Assembly: GCF_014117325.1 (NCBI RefSeq)
Contig: NZ_CP059732.1
Location: 5,035,001-5,099,000, forward strand
DNA: 64,000 nucleotides
Origin: Spirosoma foliorum
GTDB lineage: Bacteria > Bacteroidota > Bacteroidia > Cytophagales > Spirosomataceae
Direction of reading: 5' to 3'
Part shown: in pieces, positions 44,284 through 54,400 of the stretch
Layout: every line of letters begins with the position of its first letter
Numbering within the stretch: the first letter of the stretch is position 1
Notes under the pieces: model-generated
What the model saw: only the letters and a program-made list of their open reading frames with translations
Database searches by the model: none
Told to the model about the DNA's origin: nothing
Program-made: the position numbers and the translations under genes

Positions 44284-44718
44284 ATGCAAACCAAACAAGT
44301 TCGCTGGGTGCAGGCTAACCTGCTTTATTTAGGCTTAACCAATGCTTTTCCCGGAGCCTGGGCGTTGTTTATGCCCCATAGCTTTTATACTTCATTCCCC
44401 GGTTTTGGCCGGGTTTGGGTGGCAGTCGATGGGCCGTATAATGAACACCTGATTCGGGATGTTGGCGGCTTCTTTCTAGCCCTTGCCACACTTTGCTTTC
44501 TTGCCTTACTGACTCCTCGTCTGGTGTCAGTAAAGGCAACGGCAATCTGTTTATTGATCTTCAACGCCCCTCACTTACTGTACCATTTGCAGCATCTGCA
44601 CATGCTTCCAGTCATCGATCAAGTCGGGAATGCGGTGGCCTTAGGGACTGCGGTTTTGCTTCCCCTCCTACTGCTATTTCACAAGCCTATCTTCCATAAA
44701 CCAAATCAGTACATCTAA
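44284..44718 (+). CDS. Small four-helix membrane protein
   Basis: 144 residues from ATG 44284. An in-frame TTG at 44254 would add ten residues of no clear value. Hydrophobic segments: QANLLYLGLTNAFPGAWALF, RDVGGFFLALATLCFLALL, VKATAICLLIFNAPHLLYHL and VALGTAVLLPLLLLFH. His-rich loop HLLYHLQHLHMLP. Function unknown. A MITE-like element begins 2 nt after its stop. Confidence 0.65.
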   Translation: MQTKQVRWVQANLLYLGLTNAFPGAWALFMPHSFYTSFPGFGRVWVAVDGPYNEHLIRDVGGFFLALATLCFLALLTPRLVSVKATAICLLIFNAPHLLYHLQHLHMLPVIDQVGNAVALGTAVLLPLLLLFHKPIFHKPNQYI

Positions 44719-44719
44719 A

Positions 44720-44915
44720 CTAATTAACGTGAGCTACAGATAAAATCTTAATTTATTAACTGATTATCAGTTAATTATATTATTGTTTTTTGTCATCCCG
44801 ACGCCAGGAGGGATCTTCGGAAACTGGTTATTTACCGAAGATCCCTCCTGGCGTCGGGATGACAAAAAACTAGTATCAAGCTATCTTTAAATCGGCCATA
44901 ATTCACGTTAATTAA
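44720..44915. mobile_element. MITE-like element, copy 2 (full length)
   Basis: About 196 bp. Ends TAATTAACGTGA at left and, inverted, TAATTAACGTGAATTATGG at right; 12 bp perfect, more with mismatches. The core is a family B hairpin: TTTTGTCATCCCGACGCCAG with GAGGGATCTTCGG, mirrored after a short spacer. Non-coding; a transposase from elsewhere would be needed. Inserted 2 nt after one stop codon and 10 nt before the next start codon. Compare the shortened copy at 6544-6691. Confidence 0.8.
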
Positions 44916-44924
44916 CTCGTAATC

Positions 44925-45722
44925 ATGAACAAAGCCTTAATTATCGGCGGATCGGGCGTGTTAGGTTCGGCCGTTGTAAATGAACTACAAAAAAATCAGG
45001 TGAACTTTCAGATCGGAAGTCGGCACCAGATCAAAACAGATGCGTACAGCCGTGTTAATCAAGTCTCTAATTTGCCGTGGACAAAAGTTGATCTATTAAC
45101 GGGTAAAGGACTCACCGATGCACTCGCTGGCGTCGATACGGTTTTTCACCTCGCCAGTGGTCAGGGGAAAATCGGGAGCGAATCGGTTGAGGTCGTGATT
45201 ACGCGTAATTTACTGAGTGCCATTGACCAATCGGATGTGAAGCACTTGATATATAGCTCAATCGTTGGCGTCGATAAAATCCTGTACAGTTATTACCAGG
45301 CCAAACTTGATGCCGAAATGTTGATTCAGGAAAGCAAAGTACCCTTCACTATTCTGCGGGCAACCCAGTTCCATAATTTTGTTGACTTTGTGCTGGGCAA
45401 GTTATTGAGCTTGCCCATTGGGTTTGTTCCTAAGAAATTTCTCATTCAACCCATTCAGGTTGAGGCCGTAGCTCAGGAGTTGTGTCAACTGGCGCAGGCA
45501 GGTAATCAACAGAGGGTACTGAATTTGGGCGGTCCACAGGTCTATAATGCAGGCACACTCGCTAAGCTCTGGATGAAGTCTCAGAATATTTCCAAACCTA
45601 TCCTACCGATTCCCATCATTGGTTCAGTATTCACGGGTATTTCACAGGGGAATGCAATCTGTCGGGAAGTCGCGACTGACTCTCAGACTTGGGAAGACTA
45701 TCTGGCTGAACGGTATGGCTGA
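44925..45722 (+). CDS. NAD(P)-binding NmrA/atypical SDR protein
   Basis: 265 residues. MNKALIIGGSGVLGSAVVNEL is the Rossmann motif of atypical SDRs; VDTVFHLASGQGKIG, KHLIYSSIVGVDKILYSYYQ and LDAEMLIQESKVPFTILRATQFHN follow the NmrA-like/ NAD-epimerase-like order, with a YYQAK active-site pattern. Cytoplasmic; a reductase or redox sensor. Its start lies 10 nt from the end of the MITE-like element, so its promoter probably lies within or before that element. Confidence 0.85.
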   Translation: MNKALIIGGSGVLGSAVVNELQKNQVNFQIGSRHQIKTDAYSRVNQVSNLPWTKVDLLTGKGLTDALAGVDTVFHLASGQGKIGSESVEVVITRNLLSAIDQSDVKHLIYSSIVGVDKILYSYYQAKLDAEMLIQESKVPFTILRATQFHNFVDFVLGKLLSLPIGFVPKKFLIQPIQVEAVAQELCQLAQAGNQQRVLNLGGPQVYNAGTLAKLWMKSQNISKPILPIPIIGSVFTGISQGNAICREVATDSQTWEDYLAERYG

Positions 45723-45802
45723 AATAACAGAGAAAAAAAACAATAAAGCGGGTGATAAACGACGAAGGCGGGTATTAACAAGAAACAAACCAGTTGTCTC
45801 TT

Positions 45803-45889
45803 ATGAAATCTCGCACGAAATACGTTCTTATTATCACTGCTCTTTTGATGACCACCTGCTGTCTGTATATGCTCTTTGGTCGGGCCTAA
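45803..45889 (+). CDS. Possible 28-residue membrane peptide
   Basis: ATG at 45803, MKSRTKYVLIITALLMTTCC then LYMLFGRA and TAA. Positive N-terminus followed by a single hydrophobic segment, as in small membrane peptides or signal anchors; a lipobox-like TTCC is visible. Sixteen nucleotides later a second short frame begins. Could be real or chance; no ribosome binding site helps. Confidence 0.3.
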   Translation: MKSRTKYVLIITALLMTTCCLYMLFGRA

Positions 45890-45905
45890 CTAAACAAAAA
45901 GCACT

Positions 45906-46088
45906 ATGAATATCTGGAACATTCATGAATACGAAGGCGACGGCGTTAGTTGCCCAATTACGCCCATTAATCTGCCCTGGTACAAAAAAATGGGCCTGTT
46001 CTTCTTTCGGTTTGGTATTTGCCCACTTTGTGTAACAACCAGTGTAGGCTATAGCATTTTACGACTAATTCGACCAATTTCGAAGTAG
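45906..46088 (+). CDS. Possible 60-residue protein
   Basis: MNIWNIHEYEGDGVSCPITP, then a Cys-containing hydrophobic stretch FFFRFGICPLCVTTSVGYS and a basic end RLIRPISK. The CPLC motif and the composition look protein-like. Unknown function. It may form a small unit with the 28-residue frame before it. Confidence 0.4.
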   Translation: MNIWNIHEYEGDGVSCPITPINLPWYKKMGLFFFRFGICPLCVTTSVGYSILRLIRPISK

Positions 46089-46099
46089 ATTTAAAGGTA

Positions 46100-46160
46100 G
46101 ATTAACCACAGAAGCACAGAGAAAAAGTCTTTAAAAACTCTGTGCTTGTGTGGTTAATCT
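46100..46160. repeat. Palindrome, family H
   Basis: AGATTAACCACAGAAGCACA plus GAG, mirrored as CTCTGTGCTTGTGTGGTTAA plus TCT, around a short A/T-rich spacer. It lies between the 60-residue frame and the ECF sigma gene, 20 nt before the latter's start. Confidence 0.8.
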
Positions 46161-46180
46161 AAAATCGTTTACTTTTTGCC

Positions 46181-46729
46181 ATGCCTATACTAACAGACTC
46201 TCCTGACCCACAACTGCTCAATCAGTTACGGGCGGGCGACAATCAAGGTTTCGACAAGCTCTATCGACAGTGTTACCTGTCGATAGAGCATTTTGTCGTT
46301 CAAAATAGCGGGAATCAGGATGAGGCAAAGGACTTGTTTCAGGAGACGTTGCTGGTTTTGCTAACTAATCTGCAAAGCCCTGACTTCCAGGTGACGTCCT
46401 CCTTAAAAACGTATGTGTTTGCCATTAGCAAAAACCTATGGCTTAAACAGTTAAAGAAATCAGCTCGCTGGACGAGTCTTGATGATGCCGATGAAGTAAG
46501 CTGTTTCGTACCACCAGTTGAACTAGAAACACCACCCTCTGCCTACGAGAGCGTAATAGCGATTCTTAAGAAACTCACCATTCGTTGTCAGACGTTACTC
46601 TCGGCCATTTTTTTCACTAGCAAACAGATCACCGACATTGTAAAGGACGACGGTTATTCCAACCTACACTCGGCCCAGAACCAGAAATACAAGTGCCTTC
46701 AGCAAGCTCGAAAAGTGAGCAAAAAGTGA
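46181..46729 (+). CDS. ECF-type sigma-70 factor
   Basis: 182 residues. QLRAGDNQGFDKLYRQCYLS and DEAKDLFQETLLVLLTNL form region 2; SLKTYVFAISKNLWLKQLKKS ends it. The region 4 helix-turn-helix is more diverged: LTIRCQTLLSAIFFTSKQIT then YSNLHSAQNQKYKCLQQARK with the usual N-x3-K/RxKC pattern. No anti-sigma gene is adjacent; the next DNA is a broken gene on the other strand. Confidence 0.85.
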   Translation: MPILTDSPDPQLLNQLRAGDNQGFDKLYRQCYLSIEHFVVQNSGNQDEAKDLFQETLLVLLTNLQSPDFQVTSSLKTYVFAISKNLWLKQLKKSARWTSLDDADEVSCFVPPVELETPPSAYESVIAILKKLTIRCQTLLSAIFFTSKQITDIVKDDGYSNLHSAQNQKYKCLQQARKVSKK

Positions 46730-46740
46730 CGTTCGCACCA

Positions 46741-47070
46741 TCATACTCCAAACTGCGTCAGGTGATGATCTAAATGTTTGTAAAACAGATTATTCCATTC
46801 CTTTATGCTCAATGGCCCGAACGAGAGCGATGGCTTGTTGCTGAAATGTTCTTTACCAAGTTGCTGCGTTTTTAGGATGTAATCGATTAATCGCCGTTTT
46901 TCAGCATCAAAATCTCTCGTGTCTGTACTAATAAAAGCAGGGGTGTCTGGGTATTCCGTTTGTAAGGTGCTTCGCCCGTAACGGCCTTTTTCACGGACGC
47001 TTTCAAAATCAACTTCACAAAAAAATTAGGCTCGGGATGTTTGTTATCGTACGGAGCTATATCTACACTA
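46741..47070 (-). pseudogene. DUF1569 / DinB-like protein, frameshifted and 5'-truncated
   Basis: Minus strand, stop at 46741-46743. The C-terminal half reads AFISTDTRDFDAEKRRLIDY, ILKTQQLGKEHFSNKPSLSF and GPLSIKEWNNLFYKHLDHHL ending TQFGV, the DUF1569 signature. The part before reads DNKHPEPNFFVKLILKASVK and KAVTGEAPYKRNTQT in another frame. The change of frame falls at a run of four G (46940-46943 on plus). The first ~70 residues of the family are missing; upstream lies the start of the next gene. A decayed gene; not usable as read. Confidence 0.72.
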
Positions 47071-47110
47071 ACTTTACTGAACTATAGCATTCTCTTCCTC
47101 TTCACGCTCT

Positions 47111-48221
47111 ATGGCATTGTTCACTTCTCCAGCTTACCGTACCCATCTACTTTTATTCGTCGCGTTTTTACTGTTTCAGCATGGGAGCTGGGCACAATCT
47201 GTTGCGCAAGTTTCTACGGATAGTGTCGATGCCATTATCAAAACGCACATGACCAGCAAGCATATACAAGGCGTCTCGGTTGCTGTGGTTCGGCAGGGAA
47301 AGGTGACGTTGGCAAAGGGCTACGGACTGGCAAATGTCGAACTCAATGTACCCGTAACCCCGCAAAGTGTCTTTGCCATTGCTTCGGTCAGTAAACAGTT
47401 TATTGCGACGGGTATTCTGATGCTCGCGCAAGAAGGCAAACTTGGCCTCGACGATGATATTCATAAATTCTACCCCGACGCTCCCCAAACCTGGCAAGGC
47501 ATCACGTTACGCCATTTGCTGTCACACACTTCCGGGATTGTTCGGGAAGCGCCCGCCTTTGATCCGGCCAAAATTCAGCCAGATTCAGTGGTGGTTCAGT
47601 CGGCGTTTCCCTTACCTTTGCAATTTCCGACTGGCACAAAATGGCAGTACTGTAACGTAGGGTATTTTGCACTGGCCGATATTATCCGTAAAGTGTCGGG
47701 CCAGCCCTGGGCTACTTTTTTTGAAACAACGGGTCTTTACACCGCTCGCCATGACGGCTACCCGTACCACAACCCTGAGCGAAATTGTACCCAACCGGGT
47801 CGATGGCTATGAATGGGATAAAGATCATCTCCACCGCGCAATCCCTTACCGCGCCTTACGCCCTAGCGGTGCCTTTCTGTCGACGGTACTGGATTTAGCG
47901 AAATGGGATGCGGCTTTATATACCACCAAATTTCTGACAGAAGCCAGCCAGAAACAGATGCTGACGCCTTTTGTATTGAAAGATGGAACGCCTTATCCCT
48001 ACGGATTAGGCTGGCGGGTTGATTCGTTTCAGGGGACGCAATGGGTTCACCACGGTGGATCGCTCCCTGGCTTCCGGACGGAATATGCCCGTTTTCCGCA
48101 GGCTAACCTTTCGGTTATTATCCTGACCAATGGCGAAGAGGCCAATCCCGAAACTATCGCCAAGGAAATTGCTTCGCTTTATCTGCGTGCCGCAACGGGG
48201 AAGCCAGTTAGTGGAAAATAA
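47111..48221 (+). pseudogene. Serine hydrolase (beta-lactamase fold) interrupted by a frameshift
   Basis: Signal peptide HLLLFVAFLLFQHGSWAQS. First part (to about 47720) has AIASVSKQFIA (SxxK), LLSHTSGI and WQYCNVGYFAL (YxN). The second part in another frame continues QRVFTPLAMTATRTTTLSEI, YALRPSGAF-like text, YGLGWRVDS and the HGG motif in WVHHGGSLPGFRTEYARFP. Joined, they make one ordinary enzyme of about 370 residues. The frame changes at a run of seven T (47716-47722). Could be a sequencing error, slippage or a true mutation. Confidence 0.75.
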
Positions 48222-48307
48222 TTTAACACCAAGTTCTTTGTATATATTGGGCCTGTTTAAAACTCCGTTAGGAGTGGCCTGTTAATAGAAAGCAGTTGCT
48301 TGAACAT

Positions 48308-48373
48308 AACCTCAAGCGCCGTAGGTGCGACCTAAATAAACTAAATTAGGTCGCACCTACGGCGCTTGAGGTT
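48308..48373. repeat. Palindrome, family G (near-perfect)
   Basis: AACCTCAAGCGCCGTAGGTG plus CGACCTAAAT, mirrored without mismatch after six spacer bases. Contains TAGGTGCGACCTA, a small self-pairing word, in each arm. It lies between convergent genes; neighbouring CTCCGTTAGGAG and GCCCTTACAGGGC are further small hairpins. Confidence 0.85.
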
Positions 48374-48478
48374 TCTAATAAACGACAATAACTATTGACC
48401 GGACGCCCTTACAGGGCTGATTAGACTATGCCAGAGATGTGTATATACTCTAGGTGTCCTCACAGACCACGGAAAATC

Positions 48479-48502
48479 GGGTCAGTTTTAAGAAACTGAC
48501 AT
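48479..48502. repeat. Half element of family A
   Basis: GGTCAGTTTTAAGAAACTGA with CATCACC, the outer right hairpin of family A alone, 12 nt past the stop of the IorB-like gene. No left half is visible. Confidence 0.6.
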
Positions 48503-48513
48503 CACCATTATAC

Positions 48514-50676
48514 CTACACATCCTCCAGGTTAAACGGCAACATACGGATACGCTTACCGGTGAGGTCAAAAATCGCATTGCACAAAGCGGGCGCGAAGGG
48601 GGGCAATCCAGGCTCGCCTACGCCCCCAGCGGGTTCATCGTTTTCCATGATATGCACCTCAATGTATGGCGTATCCGTTATACGGGGCATTTCGTAGGTA
48701 TTGAAGTTCTGGTGCACCGCTTTCCCATCTTTAAAGGTAGTCGCATGTTTGATGGCAGCTCCCAGGCCCATGATGATACTGCCTTCAACCTGGGCTCGAA
48801 TAATATCGGGGTTGACATACCAGCCACAATCGATCAGGGCAATCACTTTATTGATCCTGAGCTTTCCGTCGGCCTTGCGTGACACCTGAACGATGTGTCC
48901 GCAGATGCCGCCAAAGCATTCCGTAATGGCAACACCCCAACCTGCCTGCTTTCCTCTTGATTTCCAGCCACTAATCGTTTCCAGTTGATCGACTAGAGCC
49001 GCATAGCGTTTGTCGGGCAGATGGTTTCGGCGAAATGTTAATGGATCAGTTTCGGCTAAATGAGCCAGTTCGTCAATGAAACTCTCAGCCGCAAAGCCGT
49101 TGGTAGAGGCATATACCGAGCGCCACCATAGTACAGGTATGGGTGCGCGGGTTCCCACACCACAGAAGCTATAATGCGGAATCGCTTTAAGATAAGAATG
49201 TAGCATTCCTTCTGTCGTGCCGTTATTATAGGAAGGCGGTTCCGGGTCAGGATAAGGTTTAGGACTCCATTCCTGCCCAATCCACTGAGCAGCCGTTATC
49301 ATTTGAAAAGCAAGAATCTGACCGTTCTTATCGACACCACCTTTGCAGGCATAAGAGGCTCCGGTTCGAAATGGACCAGTACGCATATCGTCCTCCCTCG
49401 TCCAGACCACCTGAACAGGCGCTTTCATGGTTTTCGAGATCAGGGCTGCTTCATGCGGATAGTCGGTAAATCCTTTGCGACCAAAACCTCCACCCAGAAA
49501 GGTCATATTGACCGTGACATTTTCCTTAGGAATACCCATCCGTTCACTCAAATCGGCTTGTATCCAGTTCGCTTCCTGAATTGGCCCCCAAATGTCAATG
49601 CGATTTTCCTGCACATGAGCAATGCAGTTGAGTGGCTCCATGCAGCTATGCGATTGATAGGGCGTTTCATAAATCGCGTCAATTTTTCTAACGGAGCTTT
49701 GCCAGACGGCTTCAAATTTTTCGGACGGACCGGGCTTGCCAAGGTTTTCCCGCATCTGTGCAGAAAGTTGCCCGGAATCCAGGTGATCAAATCCCGAATC
49801 GTCCCACTCTACGCTCAGTAGTTTGCGTCCCTGCATGGCCGCCCAAAGCGAATTGGCGACTACCGCAACACCTTCCGTCAGAGTCCCGAAAACAGCACGT
49901 TGCACCATGAAGACGTTCTTTACGCCCGGTACGGCTTTCGTTTTTGAGGCATCGAACCGGGTTACTTTTCCGCGAAACCGAGGACTTCGCTCAACCACTG
50001 CATACAACATGCCCGGTACTTTTTTGTCTAACCCGAACTGCGCAGTGCCGTTGGTTTTCAGTGGAGTATCCTGACGGCGCATCGGTTTTCCAATGATTTT
50101 ATAATCCTTCCGGAGCTTTAGTGGCACGTTCTGCGGAGGTGTCAATTTCGAAGCCTCTTCGACAAGTAAGCCATAACCCAATTTTTTACCAGATGGCCGA
50201 TGAATTACCTGGCCGTTCTCCGCATAACAATCTGATCTTTCCGCATTCCATTGTTTAGCGGCTACGGCAATAAGCATTTCCCGCGCCGAAGCGCCAATTT
50301 GTAGCAGTTGTTTGTACCAGCCGCGCACCGAAAAACTACCTTCCTGCGGTTGAGGACCAAACTTTTTCGGATTGGCAGCCGCGAACACAACCGTAACCTG
50401 ATCAAGATTAACTTCCAGTTCTTCGGCAATCATCTGGGGAATTGCCTGAAACGTACCCTGTCCCATTTCGGAGCGATGATTGCGCAACGTCACTTTACCA
50501 GACGTATCTATAGAAATCCAGGCAAGCAGTTCGATACCTGTCTTGCCAGTCGTTTGGACGTTAATGATTTCCGGTACACCCGAAGCAACGCCATAAGTCC
50601 CTATGGTTAAGGCTATCCCTAAAAGGCTAGTCTGACGAATAAAATCCCTGCGCGACAACCCGTTCGTCTGTTTCAT
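48514..50676 (-). CDS. Molybdopterin-binding hydroxylase large subunit (IorB-like)
   Basis: 720 residues. [18 protein letters not shown] is a twin-arginine signal, so the enzyme is exported folded with its cofactor. [52 protein letters not shown] and [18 protein letters not shown] are conserved blocks of the xanthine-dehydrogenase-family molybdenum subunit in its IorB form, the last with the catalytic Glu. Oxidises aldehydes or N-heterocycles. Its iron-sulfur partner gene overlaps by 4 nt upstream, so the two are translated together. Confidence 0.93.
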   Translation of the reverse strand: MKQTNGLSRRDFIRQTSLLGIALTIGTYGVASGVPEIINVQTTGKTGIELLAWISIDTSGKVTLRNHRSEMGQGTFQAIPQMIAEELEVNLDQVTVVFAAANPKKFGPQPQEGSFSVRGWYKQLLQIGASAREMLIAVAAKQWNAERSDCYAENGQVIHRPSGKKLGYGLLVEEASKLTPPQNVPLKLRKDYKIIGKPMRRQDTPLKTNGTAQFGLDKKVPGMLYAVVERSPRFRGKVTRFDASKTKAVPGVKNVFMVQRAVFGTLTEGVAVVANSLWAAMQGRKLLSVEWDDSGFDHLDSGQLSAQMRENLGKPGPSEKFEAVWQSSVRKIDAIYETPYQSHSCMEPLNCIAHVQENRIDIWGPIQEANWIQADLSERMGIPKENVTVNMTFLGGGFGRKGFTDYPHEAALISKTMKAPVQVVWTREDDMRTGPFRTGASYACKGGVDKNGQILAFQMITAAQWIGQEWSPKPYPDPEPPSYNNGTTEGMLHSYLKAIPHYSFCGVGTRAPIPVLWWRSVYASTNGFAAESFIDELAHLAETDPLTFRRNHLPDKRYAALVDQLETISGWKSRGKQAGWGVAITECFGGICGHIVQVSRKADGKLRINKVIALIDCGWYVNPDIIRAQVEGSIIMGLGAAIKHATTFKDGKAVHQNFNTYEMPRITDTPYIEVHIMENDEPAGGVGEPGLPPFAPALCNAIFDLTGKRIRMLPFNLEDV

Positions 50677-51149
50677 TGGCCATTGGTTTTTAGAACTGTA
50701 CCAGCAGCGACTTTAATGGCTTTTCGGATTCGGGGATAAGTGCCACACCGACAAATGTTCCCCTGCATAGCCGCATCAATATCTGCGTCGGTAGGGTGTG
50801 GATTTGTCTTCAGAAGGGCAACGGCCGACATAATCTGGCCGCTCTGACAATAGCCGCATTGCGGCACCTGTTCGGCAATCCATGCTTTTTGTACGGGGTG
50901 GTTGTTATCCTTCGAAATTCCCTCGATGGTCGTGATTGGTTGATTCAGCACGGCCGATACAGGAAAAGAGCAGGAGCGAATAGGCGCACCGCTGAGGTGC
51001 ACGGTACAGGCTCCACACTGCGCCATGCCGCATCCGTATTTTGTTCCGGTGAGGCCAACTAATTCACGAATAACCCACAACAAAGGCATCTGGGCATCGG
51101 CATTGACGGTGTATTTCTTTCCGTTGACGGCTAACGTGTACGAAGGCAT
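50673..51149 (-). CDS. 2Fe-2S subunit of molybdenum hydroxylase (IorA-like)
   Basis: 158 residues. Two 2Fe-2S sites: plant-ferredoxin type in [18 protein letters not shown] with a fourth Cys in SCSFPV, and the C-terminal type [10 protein letters not shown] / [11 protein letters not shown]. No signal peptide; it is carried out of the cell with the TAT-bearing large subunit. Moves electrons from the molybdenum site to an outside acceptor, in relatives a cytochrome; none is encoded next to it. Confidence 0.93.
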   Translation of the reverse strand: MPSYTLAVNGKKYTVNADAQMPLLWVIRELVGLTGTKYGCGMAQCGACTVHLSGAPIRSCSFPVSAVLNQPITTIEGISKDNNHPVQKAWIAEQVPQCGYCQSGQIMSAVALLKTNPHPTDADIDAAMQGNICRCGTYPRIRKAIKVAAGTVLKTNGQ

Positions 51150-51320
51150 AAAGGCTATTTCTACTAGAATTGATTAAGAATCAGACACTAGTAAAAATAG
51201 CCTTTGCTTATGTTCAATGGAAATTAGTTTGATAACCTGTATAGAAAGGGGTATCAACTACAATCATTGATTGATTACAGGAATAAAAAAGGTCTGCGAG
51301 AGCACAAACCTTAGTAGGAA

Positions 51321-51439
51321 GATGGCGCGAGCGTCTTCGCTCGTGCCGATTATTCTCCGGCCTCTGGCCGAAAAAATGTAGTTGTCAATCGGCCAGAGGC
51401 CGATGAATAATTGACACGAGCGAAGACGCTCGCGCCATC
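51321..51439. repeat. Palindrome, family C copy 4
   Basis: In the 302-nt gap 51150-51451. Outer hairpin GGCGCGAGCGTCTTCGCTCG plus TGCC; inner hairpin CGGCCTCTGGCCG, mirrored by CGGCCAGAGGCCG. Compared with copy 3, GAGTGTTTACTC has become GAGCGTCTTCGCTC, a paired change. Ends 12 nt past the AsmA-like gene stop. The rest of the gap shows no gene. Confidence 0.88.
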
Positions 51440-51451
51440 AATCAAAGTAAC

Positions 51452-54400
51452 TCACTGCTCCGATTCGTCTTTATCTTCTTTATTCTTTCCTAGTTTGACC
51501 TTCGGATTGGTTTGCGTGCCGGTAATGGTCATCGGGACACCCAGAATGCCCAGGGGTGGCAGGCCCAATCGAAAGTTCAGGTTTAGCTTCCCATCTAAGC
51601 CAACTTTACCTTCTAATCGGGGGCGGAAACCAGCTATACGCAGTTTGGTGCGGGCCAGCGTCATCGTATTTTTGGCGATCGTGGTCTTAATGGACACTTC
51701 CGAAATATCAGGATTGCTGATATCGTGCCCCGTTTTCTTGCTCACAGCTCCAAACAAGCGGAATCCGTTCATTTTGACTTTACGAACCGATAATACACCA
51801 CCACCCATCAACGACGGAAGAATCGGGTCCATATTGGCGTCCAGTTTACCGCCCAGTTGGTAGTCCAGCGAAACAAGTCCTTCGGCCTTGGCCGCGGATG
51901 TCGCTAACGTTCTAAACAGCGTAATCTCACGATAGGCCCGTTTGATGTCAAAATCAATGGCATTGATGTGGTAATCGAAAGCAGCTCGTTTGGGGGATAT
52001 ACTCTGGTAGGTAGCATCCATCGTAACAGGTGTACCGATCACCGTAAAGCCAGTTTGCTGCAATTTAATTCGACCACTATCGATGGTCATCTGGCCATGT
52101 GCATCCTGCAAGGCCAGACCGTTATAACTCACGCGTTTAGCCGTTGCTTTCACCTCAACTGCCAGATTGGGTGGCACAACAACCACCCCCGATGACGACG
52201 AGGAGACTTTACCCGATGGCGTCGGTTTACTGGCAAAGGCCATAAATTCGTCAACATTGATCGAGTTGCTGTTCAGGGTGAAGCTGCCACGAAGGGGCGA
52301 CAGTGGCTTGGTCAGGTAGTCGATAACATTTGTCAGGTAGCCGTTCATATCTACTGTAGACGAGCCATAGGTAGCCCAAAGCTTATCGAACCAAACTTTG
52401 TCCTGATCGAATCGAAACAGGCCCGTTTTGATCAGAAAAGGTAATGGGAACATATCCGACGACAGTAGTAGATCATTCACCTGCACGGTTCCTTTATTGA
52501 AAAGCTGATCATATCGGCCAGCCGTGGCATCGCTCTGATTACCACGAAGCGAGAAGTCCGTTTTTATCTTGCCCTTTACATCGTAACCCTGTTGTGCCAC
52601 AACCTGGTAAAGTTTACCCACATCGACCGTGCCTTGTGAGGTAATGGCATAGGTCAGGTTATCGAAATTTTTCAGATCGGCCTGCACCTTAAATGGCTGT
52701 CCCTCAAACGAGAACGAAATAGGGCTAAAGCCAACCTTGAGCGTGTTCAGTGATGGAGATGTACTGAGAATGTTGGCGTTGACATGAATGCGTTCAATAG
52801 GATGCGGGTAGTACTTCGTCTGAACAGTGCCGTCGGTCAGCTGAATAATGGCTTTGGTGATCGGGAACTGGCGTTTTTCGGGTACATATTTCCCTTCTGT
52901 CTCGGCCTCAATGGTAAGTTTACCAGCCAATTGCAGGCTATCATTGAGCGGATAAAACGATTTCAGTTCGTCCAGGCGTAGAATAGCATCCAATCGTCCG
53001 GTCACGGCTAGTTGCCTGGGGTTACTCACCTGAACAAATCCACGAATCACATTTTGCAGGGCTTTGATCTGGAGATTTCGCAACGCAACTTGTGTGTGCT
53101 GATAATCCTGATCGGGGCAGGAAGCGTCGAGATTAAACCGGACATCCCTGATCGGCTGTGGTAGTGAGTCGTATTTAAAATAGCCATTTTCTAATGAGGA
53201 CGTTAGTGTAAATCGCGGAATGCTGGAAATAGTCTGCTCCACTTTGTGCGCACTGATACGTTTCTGCGTAACAATATAATCACCGTCGGCCTGAAGATTC
53301 AGGCGATACCGACCTTTTACATCAATCAACGGAATACCAAATGCTTTGTCCCATTTTTCCAGATCAAGGTCTGTACTAACCAGCGCGTGAACGTTCGGTT
53401 TGCTGAATCCTTTTACCCGCAGCCGTGAGCTAAAAAAGTCCTTATTGATCGTAAAATAGAGCGAATCCATCGCCAGGTCCAGCTCTTCGGGATTCAGATT
53501 GGGAAGTTTGACCGCCAAATCAAGACGCAGGTTTCGAACGGGGTCGGGTGCTTTTTCGTAGGCAATTGACCCATCGCGCAGGGCAACATTGAGTTGCAGT
53601 TCCGGCTTGGTTTTATTGACCGCGCTATATTCACCCGCCAGCGACACGCCGAATGCTCCGAAACCATTAATATCCGTTTTAGCAGCCCAGCGTACCAGAT
53701 CGGGCGGCAGGGCCGTAATGATATTGTGGAGGTCTGTTTCAACAGAGTTCGCTTTGAAATCCATTGTATAACCGTCGCGCAGGAAGGCAAATTTGCCCTT
53801 AAATTGAACAGGCAGCTTATTGATTTTCAGATCGTTTTTGGCAAACACAAACGCCAGCGAAGTTGTATTTACCTGGGTAATTAAATCGGCATTGACCTGT
53901 TTCCCAAGCGCATAGGGCTGATTATCGTAATAAAGATCAACCGAGTCGATGTGGGTGTGCGTGTAGAGGTCAAAGATGTCTTTACTCAAATCACCTTTGC
54001 CTTCATAGAACACGCCCTTCGCCCGAACCAGAATCGGGATCGACAAATCGTTATAGAGAATATTGGTCCGCTCGATCTGTATTTTTTCGATAGTCAGTGC
54101 AGTGCTGCTGGTATCTTTTGGAGCCGCCACCGAATCGGTAGAGGCTGCATAGACATTGTAGTTGGCGCGTCCCTCCTTATCTACCTGAACATTGATTCGC
54201 CCGTCGGCCAGAAACACCTTGTCGATTTCAATTCGCTTTTCAAGCAGGCTGGATAGATCGACGCCCAAACTGATTTCCCGGGCTGCGATGAGCGTATCCC
54301 GTTCAAACGGAGCCGAGCCGTTGAGCGTAACGTCGTGCAGGGTCAATGTCAGGTTGGGGAAGCGCGCAAAAAATGAGAGTGTCGCGTCTGAAAATACCAG

